A DNA stretch of 64,000 nt from Firmicutes bacterium UBA6113. Lineage in GTDB: Bacteria; Bacillota; Clostridia; Tissierellales; Sedimentibacteraceae. Shown here in pieces: positions 42,991 to 51,822 of the stretch. The notes under the pieces were generated by a model. That model worked only from the letters and a program-made list of their open reading frames with translations, was not told the origin of the DNA and ran no database searches. Within the stretch, counting starts at the first letter, position 1. Each line of letters begins with the position of its first letter. The stretch covers positions 62,001 through 126,000 of the forward strand of contig DIWF01000037.1 of the NCBI GenBank assembly GCA_002422545.1. Reading direction: 5' to 3'. The translations under genes were made by a program, and so were the position numbers.

Positions 42991-43974
42991 TTAACTTTCC
43001 ATTCTCAAATCATTTCCATAAAATTTTATCAGGGCAAAATTGTTGAAAACCCTGGACATAATCCTGTCAGAGTACGCATTTGCCAGCTTATCCAGAGACA
43101 AATTTGTAGAAATTATTGTTTTCTTTTCAGCAACCAGCCTCTCGTTTATTATGTTGAAAAGCTCTGCATTTGTAAATGAATTTCCGATTTCTGCTCCAAG
43201 ATCATCTATTATGAGCAACTCGCATTCAAATATCATGTTGTAATTTATTCGGTTTTCTTCAGATTCATTTTGTTTGTTGAATTTGTGGTTTTCAACAATT
43301 TCAAACAGCGAAAACGCAGTTTCATAAAGGACCGTAACTTCCTTGTCAATAAGAGTCTTTGCAATGCAGTTGCACATGAAAGTCTTTCCAAGTCCTGTTC
43401 CTCCGTAAAAAAGCAGGTTTGCATTCGTCTTGTTGAAATTCATGCAGAAATCCTCGCATGCTTCAAGAATGTTGTACATATTTTGCCTTGGTGTCAATTT
43501 TTCATTTTCATAAGTTTCGTTGCTGAAAATATTGATGTCAAATGTGTCAAAGTTTTCCTTTTTGAGCATGTGGACCATGTTTGACATGTTGTACAGATGG
43601 CTGATAACCTGTCTGTTAAAACAGCTGCATTTTTTGCCGTCCGGTGTATAGCCTGTGTCGCTGCATTTTTTGCATTCATGCATGGGTTCCAGATAGTTGT
43701 CAGGAATGTTGTTTTTCTTGTAAATTTCCTGCCTTTGTTTTTTCAACTTTTCTATTTTTTCCTTCAATTCTTTAATCTGCTCATCCACATTTTCCGGGCT
43801 GGTCAGAAAAATCCTTGACAAGTTAATGCTTGTAAGCTTTATCATCTTTTCAATTTCTTCAAGTTCAGGAATATTTACATAGAGATTTTCTTTTCTTTTA
43901 TCTGCTTCATGTGCTGCTTTAAGTCTTTTTTTGTTGTATTCGGTCATTATGTTTTCCATAATCTGCTTATTCAT
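42991..43974 (-). CDS. dnaC: DnaC-type helicase loader ATPase
   Basis: 327 aa. An N-terminal coiled coil (about 60-90) and Cys cluster HECKKCSDTGYTPDGKKCSC, then an AAA+ core with Walker A GGTGLGKT, Walker B LLIIDDLG and Arg finger region SDRIMSRV. It loads the replicative helicase at origins with DnaD-type partners. It overlaps the dnaD-like gene by 8 bp. Confidence 0.92.
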   Translation of the reverse strand: MNKQIMENIMTEYNKKRLKAAHEADKRKENLYVNIPELEEIEKMIKLTSINLSRIFLTSPENVDEQIKELKEKIEKLKKQRQEIYKKNNIPDNYLEPMHECKKCSDTGYTPDGKKCSCFNRQVISHLYNMSNMVHMLKKENFDTFDINIFSNETYENEKLTPRQNMYNILEACEDFCMNFNKTNANLLFYGGTGLGKTFMCNCIAKTLIDKEVTVLYETAFSLFEIVENHKFNKQNESEENRINYNMIFECELLIIDDLGAEIGNSFTNAELFNIINERLVAEKKTIISTNLSLDKLANAYSDRIMSRVFNNFALIKFYGNDLRMES

Positions 43975-45043
43975 TTTCTTCTCCTTCCCCAGGAATCTTC
44001 AGCCCTAATTTGTTGAATTTGTTCTGAAGTTTTTTTCTTGCTATTTCTTCAAGCTCCTGCTCAGAATAATTTTTAATTTTCTGATCAAAGTTATGGAATT
44101 TGTTTTTTTGCTTTTGAACATCCTTTACAGGAGATTTTGTTTTAACTTCAGTTTTCTTGTCATTGGCCAGGTCTTCAATGTTCTTGAATCCTTTATCGTT
44201 CCAGCTGCACATTATGGAATCAAAGTAATTGATGTTTGGATTATTTATTTTAGTTGAATTTTCAAGGCATCTCAATATCATATCCATTGAGTATCCCCAG
44301 TCAAACCACTTGTCTATGGTCTTCATTTCTGCTTCCGTGAGAGTTCTGTTGAATCCCAGGGCCTTGCTTATCCTTGAATACATAGAGAAACGGTCATTTC
44401 TCTTTTCTAGGTACTCAACCATTGATTCAATATCATTCACTCCTTCGTCGTGCCATGCAGACACTACAGATTCAATGTAACTGAACCTTTTGACCTTCTT
44501 GTTGTTTATGCAGTAGCTGAAAGCCTGTGTCATTATTTCGGGTTTAGTCTTGTATGTGTTAAGCCACGTCAAAATTTTTTGTTTTTCGTTAATTTTCAGC
44601 GGCCTTCCAAACATTTCCTCAATTTCTTCCATCATTTCCTTATTTTCTTGATTTCTGCTTGAAGTAATTAGCTCCTGGCTGTCCACATAATTTTTTTCTG
44701 GTATATTTTTTGCAATGTGCTTGTAGACGTTGTCTATATAAAGCTGTTTCAGGTTGACAAATTCAATGATGTAGTTGTATTCGTCCTCAGTTTCATGCTT
44801 GATTACTATGCCTTCACTCTCCCAGTAAGTCCATGCGTTCAACACGTCGGAAAGCGGAAGTTTCAAATCTTTGGCAATTGTTTCATTGTTGAAGTTACTC
44901 TGTCTGTCCCTGGCATACTTATAACCCATGAGATAAACCTTAACATATGTTCCTTCAGCCAAAGGCATGTAATCATTTATAAAAATATTCTCTATAGGGG
45001 TATCTCCCAAATCTATTTTCATTTCTTGAAGAATAAAATACAT
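43967..45043 (-). CDS. dnaD: DnaD/DnaB-like replication initiation protein
   Basis: 358 aa. An N-terminal winged helix (about 30-90, YVKVYLMGYKYARD) and two copies of the DnaD C-terminal module, each ending in a W-containing helix (IESVVSAWHDEGV and FDSIMCSWNDKGF). It acts with the DnaC-type ATPase in helicase loading and primosome assembly. GAGGAGA precedes the ATG. First gene of the leftward replication operon. Confidence 0.9.
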   Translation of the reverse strand: MYFILQEMKIDLGDTPIENIFINDYMPLAEGTYVKVYLMGYKYARDRQSNFNNETIAKDLKLPLSDVLNAWTYWESEGIVIKHETEDEYNYIIEFVNLKQLYIDNVYKHIAKNIPEKNYVDSQELITSSRNQENKEMMEEIEEMFGRPLKINEKQKILTWLNTYKTKPEIMTQAFSYCINNKKVKRFSYIESVVSAWHDEGVNDIESMVEYLEKRNDRFSMYSRISKALGFNRTLTEAEMKTIDKWFDWGYSMDMILRCLENSTKINNPNINYFDSIMCSWNDKGFKNIEDLANDKKTEVKTKSPVKDVQKQKNKFHNFDQKIKNYSEQELEEIARKKLQNKFNKLGLKIPGEGEENE

Positions 45044-45150
45044 AAATTTCTCCTCTTTGGAAATAATTACTGTAATATTTAGTAATATATTTGTAATATA
45101 TTTGTAATAATCTTATTATGTTTTTGTGAAAACATTTTCTGTATCTCTTG

Positions 45151-45180
45151 TTGACAATTTATCATATTTAATATTATAAT
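45151..45180 (+). promoter_or_regulatory. Promoter of the M23/LysM/G5 gene
   Basis: TTGACA (45151-45156), 18 bases, TATAAT (45175-45180). The spacer and -10 are inside the 42-bp palindrome. Confidence 0.75.
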
Positions 45181-45197
45181 ATTAAATATGATAAATT
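45156..45197. promoter_or_regulatory. 42-bp perfect AT-only-core palindrome over a promoter
   Basis: The two 21-base halves, starting AATTTATCATATTTAATATT, are exact reverse complements with no mismatch or spacer. It lies between the divergent dnaD and M23 genes and covers the -10 element. It could be a dimer- or tetramer-binding operator, or an extruding cruciform. Confidence 0.85.
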
Positions 45198-45294
45198 AAA
45201 TTAAGTTATATTTGATTATATCATTTTTTAATTTAAAAGAAAAATACTATTTTTTCTTAGTAGTAAAACAACGATAAAAACTAGGAAGTATACT

Positions 45295-46785
45295 ATGAAA
45301 AAACTAAATTTGCAACAGCTCAAAGAAAACAAGACAATTAACAAGACCGTTGAAATCTTCAAACAACTCCCCCTAAAGAAAGAAAGACAAGTCCTCAATA
45401 AATTCAGTAAATTCAATTCTTTAAATAAACAAGTCAAAGGTGCCATCGCTCTTACATGCGCAACAACATTAATTTTAAGTACAACATACACTTTAAATTA
45501 TTTGGATAGTCATGAAAACAATGTGTTTTCAACAGACAGTTTTTCAATATTGGCAGATGGAAAGGAACTTTGCAAAATCAGAGATTCTGAACAATTAGAC
45601 ACTGCCCTTGAAAAACTTGAGTCAGATCTAGAAAAAAAATACCAGCATGAACTTGAAATTGAAAATACTTTTGAAGTACAGCCATCCAAGGCAAAGGATA
45701 AAGAAATAGCATCCCCTGAAGAGCTTTATAAAGCCCTGGAGGAAAATGTGAACTATTCAATTCTTGCTTATGCAATAGTTGTAAATGGAAATCCAGTCGG
45801 AGTTGTTAATTCGGAATACGAAGCAAACACAGTTCTTGAGGAAGTAAAAAATTACTTTACTGAAGGCTACGACCAAGGATCAATAATTGAAGTAAACACT
45901 CAGGAAACTGTTGAAATCGAGAAAGTCAATGCCTCCAACACAGAAATCAAGACTGCGGAGGAATTATCTGATTACATAATCAAAGGCACAGATGAAGAAC
46001 AAAAATACATTGTCGAAGAAGGAGACACATACTGGACAATAGCGGAATACTTCGATATGTCCCTTGACGAATTGATTTCCGCAAATCCTTCATCAGATTC
46101 AGAACACATACAAATAGGTGATGAATTGAACCTTGTGGTTCCAAAACCTTTTGTAAACGTACAGGTAACCAGAAAAGTAACTCAAGAAGAAAAAACTCCA
46201 TATGAAACAGAATATCAATATGTTTCGTATATGTTCAACGATGAAAAGATAGTTGAAAGAGAAGGACAATATGGTGTTTCAGAAATAGAAGCAATAGTAA
46301 CAGAACAAAACGGAATACAAGTTGCTAAAGAAGTTGTTACAGAAAAAGTAGTTACAGAACCTACTACAGAAATAGTTACAACAGGTACTCAGGATCCCCC
46401 ACCAAGAATTGGAACAGGAACTTTCATAAATCCACTTCCAGGTGCAACAATATCATCAAGATTCGGCTCCAGAAGCGGTGGCTTCCACAGGGGTCTGGAT
46501 TTGGCAAAGGCTACTGGATCATCCATCAAAGCTGCTGACGGCGGCACTGTGATTTCGGCAGGATGGGACGGAAGCTACGGATACTCCATATTAATCAACC
46601 ATGGAGGCGGCTTTACAACAAGATACGCTCATTGCAGTGACATGTATGTATCCGCAGGCGACAAAGTGTATCAGGGAGAAATAATCGCAGCTGTAGGCAC
46701 TACAGGAGTTTCTACAGGACCTCACCTGCATTTTGAAATAATGAAGTACGGGTCAGTAGTAAATCCTGCTTCATATATTTATTAA
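45295..46785 (+). CDS. Membrane-anchored M23 peptidase with LysM and G5 domains
   Basis: 496 aa peptidoglycan hydrolase. Cytoplasmic N-terminus, one membrane helix (about 49-68), LysM (about 241-285, YIVEEGDTYWTIAEYF), G5 (about 288-362), then LytM/M23 (about 395-496) with zinc ligands in HRGLD and HLHFE. All catalytic His/Asp are present, so it should be active, cutting cross-bridges at the outer face. AGGAAG ribosome site; own promoter and terminator. Confidence 0.93.
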   Translation: MKKLNLQQLKENKTINKTVEIFKQLPLKKERQVLNKFSKFNSLNKQVKGAIALTCATTLILSTTYTLNYLDSHENNVFSTDSFSILADGKELCKIRDSEQLDTALEKLESDLEKKYQHELEIENTFEVQPSKAKDKEIASPEELYKALEENVNYSILAYAIVVNGNPVGVVNSEYEANTVLEEVKNYFTEGYDQGSIIEVNTQETVEIEKVNASNTEIKTAEELSDYIIKGTDEEQKYIVEEGDTYWTIAEYFDMSLDELISANPSSDSEHIQIGDELNLVVPKPFVNVQVTRKVTQEEKTPYETEYQYVSYMFNDEKIVEREGQYGVSEIEAIVTEQNGIQVAKEVVTEKVVTEPTTEIVTTGTQDPPPRIGTGTFINPLPGATISSRFGSRSGGFHRGLDLAKATGSSIKAADGGTVISAGWDGSYGYSILINHGGGFTTRYAHCSDMYVSAGDKVYQGEIIAAVGTTGVSTGPHLHFEIMKYGSVVNPASYIY

Positions 46786-46799
46786 TCATAGAAAGCAAG

Positions 46800-46824
46800 G
46801 CCGCTTAACTGTAAGCGGCTTTTA
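46800..46824 (+). terminator. Terminator of the M23/LysM/G5 gene
   Basis: GCCGCTTA-ACTG-TAAGCGGC followed by TTTTA. Confidence 0.9.
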
Positions 46825-47035
46825 TTATAACTATTTTTACATAGTAAAAAAATCACTACTTCCATGACAATAAATTAATATTTTGTTATTCAAAATAATG
46901 TCATATATTTAATTATTTTTTAATTGCATTTTATCTTTATTAGTAATATTATGTAGGAGTATTTTAAATTTATGAATTTGAATACCGACAACTGGTTATG
47001 CAGCGATGGATATTAAATTACTTAAGGATGGTAAA

Positions 47036-47527
47036 ATGATATATTACGATGACAGATTTATGGAAGTTGCAAGACCGATCATTGAACATGAAGAATATCA
47101 GCAGATGCGATATCTGAAACATCATGATGAAAGTGTTTTTGAACATTCCGTAAAAGTAGCATTTTATGCTTACCAAATGGCGTATAAGCGCAATTTGGAC
47201 TGGGAGTCAGCAATCAGAGGGGCATTGCTTCACGATTTTTTCCTGTATAAGTTTAAAAAGACATTCAGCCCTAGAATCATAACCGATTCAATCAAGCATG
47301 CAATCATTCATCCGATAATAGCATTTGACAACGCAAGCAAATACTTCGACCTAAACAAAAAAGAAGAAGATATAATAAAAGGACACATGTTTCCATTTGG
47401 ACTGCCTAAGTCTAAGGAAGCCTGGATAGTCAGCTATGTGGACAAGTGTATTGCAACAATAGAATATGCCAACAACTTCAGAAAAATGGCATACACTGCA
47501 AAAAAAGCAGCGTATGTTGTTGAATAA
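47036..47527 (+). CDS. HD-domain phosphohydrolase, small
   Basis: 163 aa with the HD metal site: H in FEHSVKVAFYAY, HD in LLHDFFLYKF, and YVDKCIA for the last Asp. Substrate unknown; the family includes nucleotide hydrolases. AAGGAT before ATG 47036 favours that start; an in-frame ATG at 47006 has no ribosome site and would add ten residues. Followed by the element at 47.5 kb. Confidence 0.82.
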   Translation: MIYYDDRFMEVARPIIEHEEYQQMRYLKHHDESVFEHSVKVAFYAYQMAYKRNLDWESAIRGALLHDFFLYKFKKTFSPRIITDSIKHAIIHPIIAFDNASKYFDLNKKEEDIIKGHMFPFGLPKSKEAWIVSYVDKCIATIEYANNFRKMAYTAKKAAYVVE

Positions 47528-47537
47528 AATGAACATT

Positions 47538-47715
47538 AGATGCGCAAGCATCTTCAGAATGATGACAAAATTTTGCTTCAATAATGTAGGGGAGGACCTA
47601 GTGTCCTCCCGCAGATACAAAATTATTGAAATAACAACACGGGCGGATACAAGATCCGCCCCTACGATTTGTGTAAAATTAGGTTTGTCAATAGTTTGAA
47701 GATGCTCAAGCATCT
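47538..47715. mobile_element. Second MITE-like element flanked by a duplicated terminator hairpin
   Basis: Inner ends TCAGAATGATGACAAA (47554-47569) and TTTGTCAATAGTTTGA (47684-47699) enclose GTAGGGGAGGAC...GTCCTCCC (47585-47611) and CGGGCGGAT...ATCCGCCCCTAC (47639-47665). Outside are AGATGCGCAAGCATCT (47538-47553) and AGATGCTCAAGCATCT (47700-47715), 15 of 16 identical; the second, with its T tract, is the terminator of the HD gene. Same design as 11987-12192. Confidence 0.72.
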
Positions 47716-47825
47716 TTTTTTATGCCCTGCAACAAAATTATATTTAATCTAAAATGTTTATTTGTTTCATATTTGGGTAATATTTAAGTATATTATTAAT
47801 AAATAACTTGAAAGGGGCTGACCGC

Positions 47826-48356
47826 ATGAAAATATCTATATATGGAAAAAACATGCAACTCACAGATGCATTAAGGGAGGCAGCAATCAAAAAATTATTA
47901 CGACTGGATAAGTTTTTTCAGCAGGATATTGAAGCCAAGGTAGTTTTAAGCATCGAAAAGAAAATACATAAAGTTGAGGTGACTATTCCTTTCAATGGCA
48001 GAATAGTACGTGTAGAAGAATATTCCGATGACATGTACAACGCTATAGATGAAGCCGTGGAATCATTAGAGCAACAAATCAGAAAATACAAGACAAAACT
48101 TCAGGACAGAAAGCATATAAATGAATCAATAAAATTTGAAAATATCGAACCTCTTGACGATGAGGAGGAAGAGGAATTCAAAGTTGTAAAAACTAAGCGC
48201 TTTGCCATAAAGCCTATGAATATAGAAGAAGCGATACTACAGATGGACTTGTTGAAACATAATTTCTTTGTTTTCCTGAATGCAGACTCAGAGGAAGTAA
48301 ACGTAGTATATAAAAGAAAAGATGATAATTATGGATTGATTGAACCAGAATTATAA
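47826..48356 (+). CDS. hpf: Ribosome hibernation promoting factor, long form
   Basis: 176 aa. N-terminal RaiA/HPF domain (1-100, ISIYGKNMQLTDALREAAIKK) binds the 30S decoding region, and the C-terminal dimerisation domain (about 118-176, VKTKRFAIKPMNIEEAILQM) pairs ribosomes into 100S dimers. ATG 47826 with AAAGGGG upstream; the frame opens six codons earlier. Confidence 0.95.
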   Translation: MKISIYGKNMQLTDALREAAIKKLLRLDKFFQQDIEAKVVLSIEKKIHKVEVTIPFNGRIVRVEEYSDDMYNAIDEAVESLEQQIRKYKTKLQDRKHINESIKFENIEPLDDEEEEEFKVVKTKRFAIKPMNIEEAILQMDLLKHNFFVFLNADSEEVNVVYKRKDDNYGLIEPEL

Positions 48357-48394
48357 ACAAATAAATAACATAACTTTTACCTCCGAATATAGAC

Positions 48395-48426
48395 AAAAAG
48401 ACGCAACCTAAATTGCGGCTTTTTGT
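48395..48426 (+). terminator. Terminator of hpf
   Basis: AAAAAG..CGCAA pairs with TTGCG..CTTTTT, then TTTTTG. Confidence 0.7.
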
Positions 48427-48627
48427 TTTTGCTACACTTTGTTATACGTTCTTTATTCCCCCGAATATTCCCATATAATTGATTAGGTGCCTCTTATGCT
48501 AATGTAGCCTTATTCCGGAACAAGCATTATTATATATTACACAAAATTCTCTATGTGTCGAATCATGTCGCAACCTTACTATTATTTTATGCAAAATTTT
48601 ATTTACTAATATTTATGCTTCAAGCGA

Positions 48628-48801
48628 CTTTCCACACTTGTCCACAACAGTGGATAAGCTGTGCAAACTTATTTTTCCAACTTTATTGAAATTTCAACAA
48701 AAAGTTTTTTGTGATATAATTTAAATACTTCTTGACATCAATTCACATTAGTTTTTTCAACTTCATGAGTTGTTAACAATTCTATCCACAGTTGTGGATA
48801 A
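48628..48801. other. DnaA-box cluster in a gene-free AT-rich region (origin candidate)
   Basis: Between hpf and the HD-GYP gene there are about 700 bases without a gene. They hold TTATCCACA exactly on the minus strand (48793-48801) and single-mismatch versions TTGTCCACA (48638-48646), TTATCCACT on minus (48649-48657) and CTATCCACA (48782-48790), plus a weaker CTTTCCACA (48628-48636). The boxes form two inverted pairs. A long AT-rich tract follows to 49010. The main strand switch of the window is nearby, and dnaD-dnaC is at 43-45 kb. Confidence 0.55.
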
Positions 48802-49010
48802 CTTGATAATTCACAGAACAAAACTTCTGTTTCTTGAACATTATTAAATTTACTTAACTACTTTTGACAATAATTTAAGTATTCGGACAATTTTAAACAA
48901 ACATAATTTTTATATCACTTTTAAAAGTATTTGATGATGAATATTTAAAAGTTATTACAAAAAAGAATTACTGCCAATATTTTAAAAGGACTTGTTGATA
49001 TTCGTATTAT

Positions 49011-49039
49011 TTGACAATAAAAAATTTGTAGTATATTGT
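49011..49039 (+). promoter_or_regulatory. Promoter of the HD-GYP gene
   Basis: TTGACA (49011-49016), 17 bases, TATTGT (49034-49039). Confidence 0.6.
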
Positions 49040-49089
49040 ATATTTTTGTGTTATACTAATTAATAAAAAAATATTAATTGGAGCCATGC

Positions 49090-50229
49090 ATGTTATTTAT
49101 CACAAACAAATATCTCAAGCCGGGAATGATTTTAGCAAAAGACATTATTTTGTACAACAGCAGTAATTTTAACAGCTTGCTCTTGACTAAAGGACAAGTT
49201 TTAAACAGAACATTTATAAATAGAATACATTATCACTCCATAGAAGGTGCTTACATTGAAAGCGAAGTGTTCGCCGACATTGAAGTTGATTCATACATAA
49301 ATGACACACTCAAGGCGAAATCCTTAAAAACTGTAAAAGATGTTTACTATGAACTGAAAATGAGTTGGGGAAAAGTAAATTCAGCGTCCATTAGACAGAT
49401 TTCCGGAATTGTAGACAGCCTTATAACAGAAATTTTATACAAGGACAACCTTTCATACAACATAATAGATTTTAAAAATTATGACGATTATACATATCAG
49501 CATTGCCTAAACGTAGCTACTCTGGCCATATCAACAGGGATTGCCATGGGACTTGGAGAAGGTATGCTTCATGACCTTGGAATGGCAGGTCTGCTCCACG
49601 ATATAGGCAAAATGATGATACCCATAGAAATTCTCAATAAACCGGGCAAGCTGACAGACGAAGAATTTGATATAATTAAGGAGCACCCTGTAAATGCAGT
49701 AAATCTATTGAAGGATCTTGTTCCTTACAGTGTTCTTTCAGGCATACAAAGCCACCACGAAAAACTTGACGGAACAGGTTATCCTTACGGTATTGCAGGA
49801 AGTAACATTCATTTTTACGGCAGAGTGCTGGCAGTGTGTGATGTATACGATGCACTCACCTCAGACAGGTCCTACCGCATGACATCCTTTCCAAGTGAAG
49901 TCATAGAATATATCATGGGATGTGCAGATAAGCACTTTGATTACGAAATCTTGAAAAGTTTCCTTCAAGTGATCGTAGCATACCCTATTGGAACTTTCGT
50001 TAAATTAAGCGACAAAAGATTCGCTGTGGTAGTAAAAAACAATTCAGAAAATATAATGCGTCCTATTGTAAGGATTATAAACAGCGACGGAACTGTTGGT
50101 AAAGATGTTGATTTATTATATGACAAGAAATATATGAACATAACTATAACTGATATGGCATATGATTATGATGGTTCAGGACTGGAAGGCGCTTTGAAGT
50201 CCACATATGAGATGAAATTGAAATTATAG
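49090..50229 (+). CDS. HD-GYP domain protein (putative cyclic-di-nucleotide phosphodiesterase)
   Basis: 379 aa. About 130 N-terminal residues of unknown fold (starting MLFITNKYLKPGMILAKDI, a common leader in this group) precede the HD-GYP domain: QHCLNVATLA, LLHDIGKMMIP, HP, SHHEKLDGTGYPYG. The motif residues for c-di-GMP hydrolysis are present. ATG 49090 with TTGGAG upstream; the frame begins four codons earlier at a TTG. Confidence 0.9.
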   Translation: MLFITNKYLKPGMILAKDIILYNSSNFNSLLLTKGQVLNRTFINRIHYHSIEGAYIESEVFADIEVDSYINDTLKAKSLKTVKDVYYELKMSWGKVNSASIRQISGIVDSLITEILYKDNLSYNIIDFKNYDDYTYQHCLNVATLAISTGIAMGLGEGMLHDLGMAGLLHDIGKMMIPIEILNKPGKLTDEEFDIIKEHPVNAVNLLKDLVPYSVLSGIQSHHEKLDGTGYPYGIAGSNIHFYGRVLAVCDVYDALTSDRSYRMTSFPSEVIEYIMGCADKHFDYEILKSFLQVIVAYPIGTFVKLSDKRFAVVVKNNSENIMRPIVRIINSDGTVGKDVDLLYDKKYMNITITDMAYDYDGSGLEGALKSTYEMKLKL

Positions 50230-50237
50230 CTAAAACT

Positions 50238-50256
50238 AAAGCCTTAGGGCTTTTTT
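50238..50256 (+). terminator. Terminator of the HD-GYP gene
   Basis: AAAGCC-TTAG-GGCTTT followed by TTT. Confidence 0.75.
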
Positions 50257-50332
50257 ATTTTGATTTTTACTGTAATAACCAAAACATCCTTCTTGAATAT
50301 AATGTAATATCTTGTTTGAGGATGTGATATTT

Positions 50333-50743
50333 ATGAATATTGATTTACAAAAATTGCTGGAATTGGTAATTCCATTGTTGACTGTTATATTTGGAGCTTT
50401 GTCAGCATATTTGAGGACAAACGAAAAAATTATAAGCAGTTCAATTAAATATATTACAGAAGCAGAGGAAATGTACAAGGATGAGAGCAAGGCTGGTGAC
50501 CAGAAGTTTACATGGGTTGTTGACACATTGTACAACATGGTACCGCGTCCCTTAAGAGTTGTCATTACAAAAAAATGCGTAGAAAAAATGGCGCAGAGCA
50601 CATTCAACGGTATAGAATCATATGCCAAGACACAGATTGACAAGGCAGTGGACAGTTACTTTGAAAATATATCAAACAAAAATGAAAAAAGCACAAGTGA
50701 AAAAGAAGCAGAACCAGGCATAGGAGATGCTAAGAGTGATTAA
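50333..50743 (+). CDS. Phage-type holin (LLH-like)
   Basis: 136 aa with one N-terminal membrane helix (about 8-28, LLELVIPLLTVIFGALSAYL), then charged helices with AEEMYKDESKAGDQKFTWVVDTLYNMVP, the pattern of LL-H-type holins that continue as AEE.Y...K...K...V...L. ATG 50333 follows GAGG at a long 11-base spacing. It overlaps the M23 gene behind it: a holin and lysin pair, with no other phage genes around. Confidence 0.7.
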   Translation: MNIDLQKLLELVIPLLTVIFGALSAYLRTNEKIISSSIKYITEAEEMYKDESKAGDQKFTWVVDTLYNMVPRPLRVVITKKCVEKMAQSTFNGIESYAKTQIDKAVDSYFENISNKNEKSTSEKEAEPGIGDAKSD

Positions 50744-51332
50744 AATTCAATGCCTTCCCCTGGACAACATAAGCGTCAGCAGCTCCTACGGCCCAAGAAA
50801 TATAACAGTTGACGGTGTAAAATACTGGTGGCACAACGGTGTTGACTTCTACGCTAAAGAAAACACTCCAGTTTATGCTGCAGCTTCCGGCACAGTAAAA
50901 GCTGTAAAATTTAATGATGGCAGTTATGGAAATTACGTTGCTATTGATCACGGCAACTACGGAACGCTCTATGCACACTTAAGCAGTACTTCTGTTTCTG
51001 CAGGAAGCAGTGTTCAAGCAGGAAGTATCATAGGATACTCCGGCAAAACAGGGGCTGTGACGGGACCACACCTTCATTTTGAAATAAGAATCACTCCCTA
51101 CGAAAACTTCTGGGACAGAGCTGAATGTGACTCGACCGTTTTCATGAGGACTGTTGACCCCATGATCTTTATTGAAGAATATCTGACAAAGACAGAAGAA
51201 TTATCCGTTGAAAACGCCCGTGAAATAGTTAAAACAAAGGCCTCCCTTGAAGAGAAGACCATGGATTTCATAGTTAATGACTACAGGTATGGGCACGATT
51301 TAGTCAAAAAGCTTGCAAAAGCATTGCAATAA
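50736..51332 (+). CDS. M23 family peptidase (endolysin-like)
   Basis: 198 aa from GTG 50736, with AGGAG nine bases upstream inside the holin gene (an ATG at 50727 is too close to it). An LytM/M23 domain fills residues 10-135 with HNGVDF and HLHFEIR as zinc ligands; the C-terminal 60 residues are helical. There is no signal peptide, which fits export through the holin upstream. Coding overlap with the holin is 8 bp. Confidence 0.87.
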   Translation: MIKIQCLPLDNISVSSSYGPRNITVDGVKYWWHNGVDFYAKENTPVYAAASGTVKAVKFNDGSYGNYVAIDHGNYGTLYAHLSSTSVSAGSSVQAGSIIGYSGKTGAVTGPHLHFEIRITPYENFWDRAECDSTVFMRTVDPMIFIEEYLTKTEELSVENAREIVKTKASLEEKTMDFIVNDYRYGHDLVKKLAKALQ

Positions 51333-51356
51333 AAAACCCGCAAATCGCGGGTTTTT
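51332..51356. terminator. Bidirectional terminator between lysin and FMN-binding genes
   Basis: AAAAACCCGC-AAATC-GCGGGTTTTT, perfect stem. It serves the rightward lysin gene and the leftward lipoprotein gene. Confidence 0.92.
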
Positions 51357-51384
51357 CTTTATGTAGTCGGTTGTCCGGCACTAT

Positions 51385-51822
51385 TTATTTTGAAGCCAGT
51401 GCAGCGTTAACTGCTTCTTTTATAGCGTTGCTTGTTACAGTTGCACCTGAAACTCCATCAACTTCTGTTGAATCAGCTTCTGCAATGAGTGCAGGCAATT
51501 GTTCAATTGCGTTTGATCCAATTCCGTTTGTTTCGCTGTCGCCAATTGCTTCAACAGACACTATGTCATCGCCGTCAACTACTACAGTTACTGTAACGTC
51601 TCCGCCAAATCCCTTCGCTGTTGCTGTAAGAGCGCCTTCAACAGGTGCTGCAGCTTCTTCAGCTTCTTTTGCAGGCTCCTCAGCCGCTGGTTTTTCTGCT
51701 GGTTCCTCTACAGCTGGTTTTTCTGCTGGTTCTGCAGCAGGTGCAGCTGCTTCTTTGCTTGAGCATGCAGCAACGCTGAACATCATCAAAGCAATAGCCA
51801 ATAATAATGATACTTTTTTCAT
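51385..51822 (-). CDS. FMN-binding lipoprotein (single domain)
   Basis: 145 aa from ATG 51822 with GGAGG upstream. Lipobox VAAC, an Ala/Glu/Pro-rich linker (about 24-60), then an FMN_bind domain with GFGGDVTVTV, GIGSNAIEQLPALI and the flavinylation-type motif SGATVTSNAI. It closely resembles the first domain of the 19.5 kb protein, so both may be ApbE substrates at the cell surface. Confidence 0.87.
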   Translation of the reverse strand: MKKVSLLLAIALMMFSVAACSSKEAAAPAAEPAEKPAVEEPAEKPAAEEPAKEAEEAAAPVEGALTATAKGFGGDVTVTVVVDGDDIVSVEAIGDSETNGIGSNAIEQLPALIAEADSTEVDGVSGATVTSNAIKEAVNAALASK

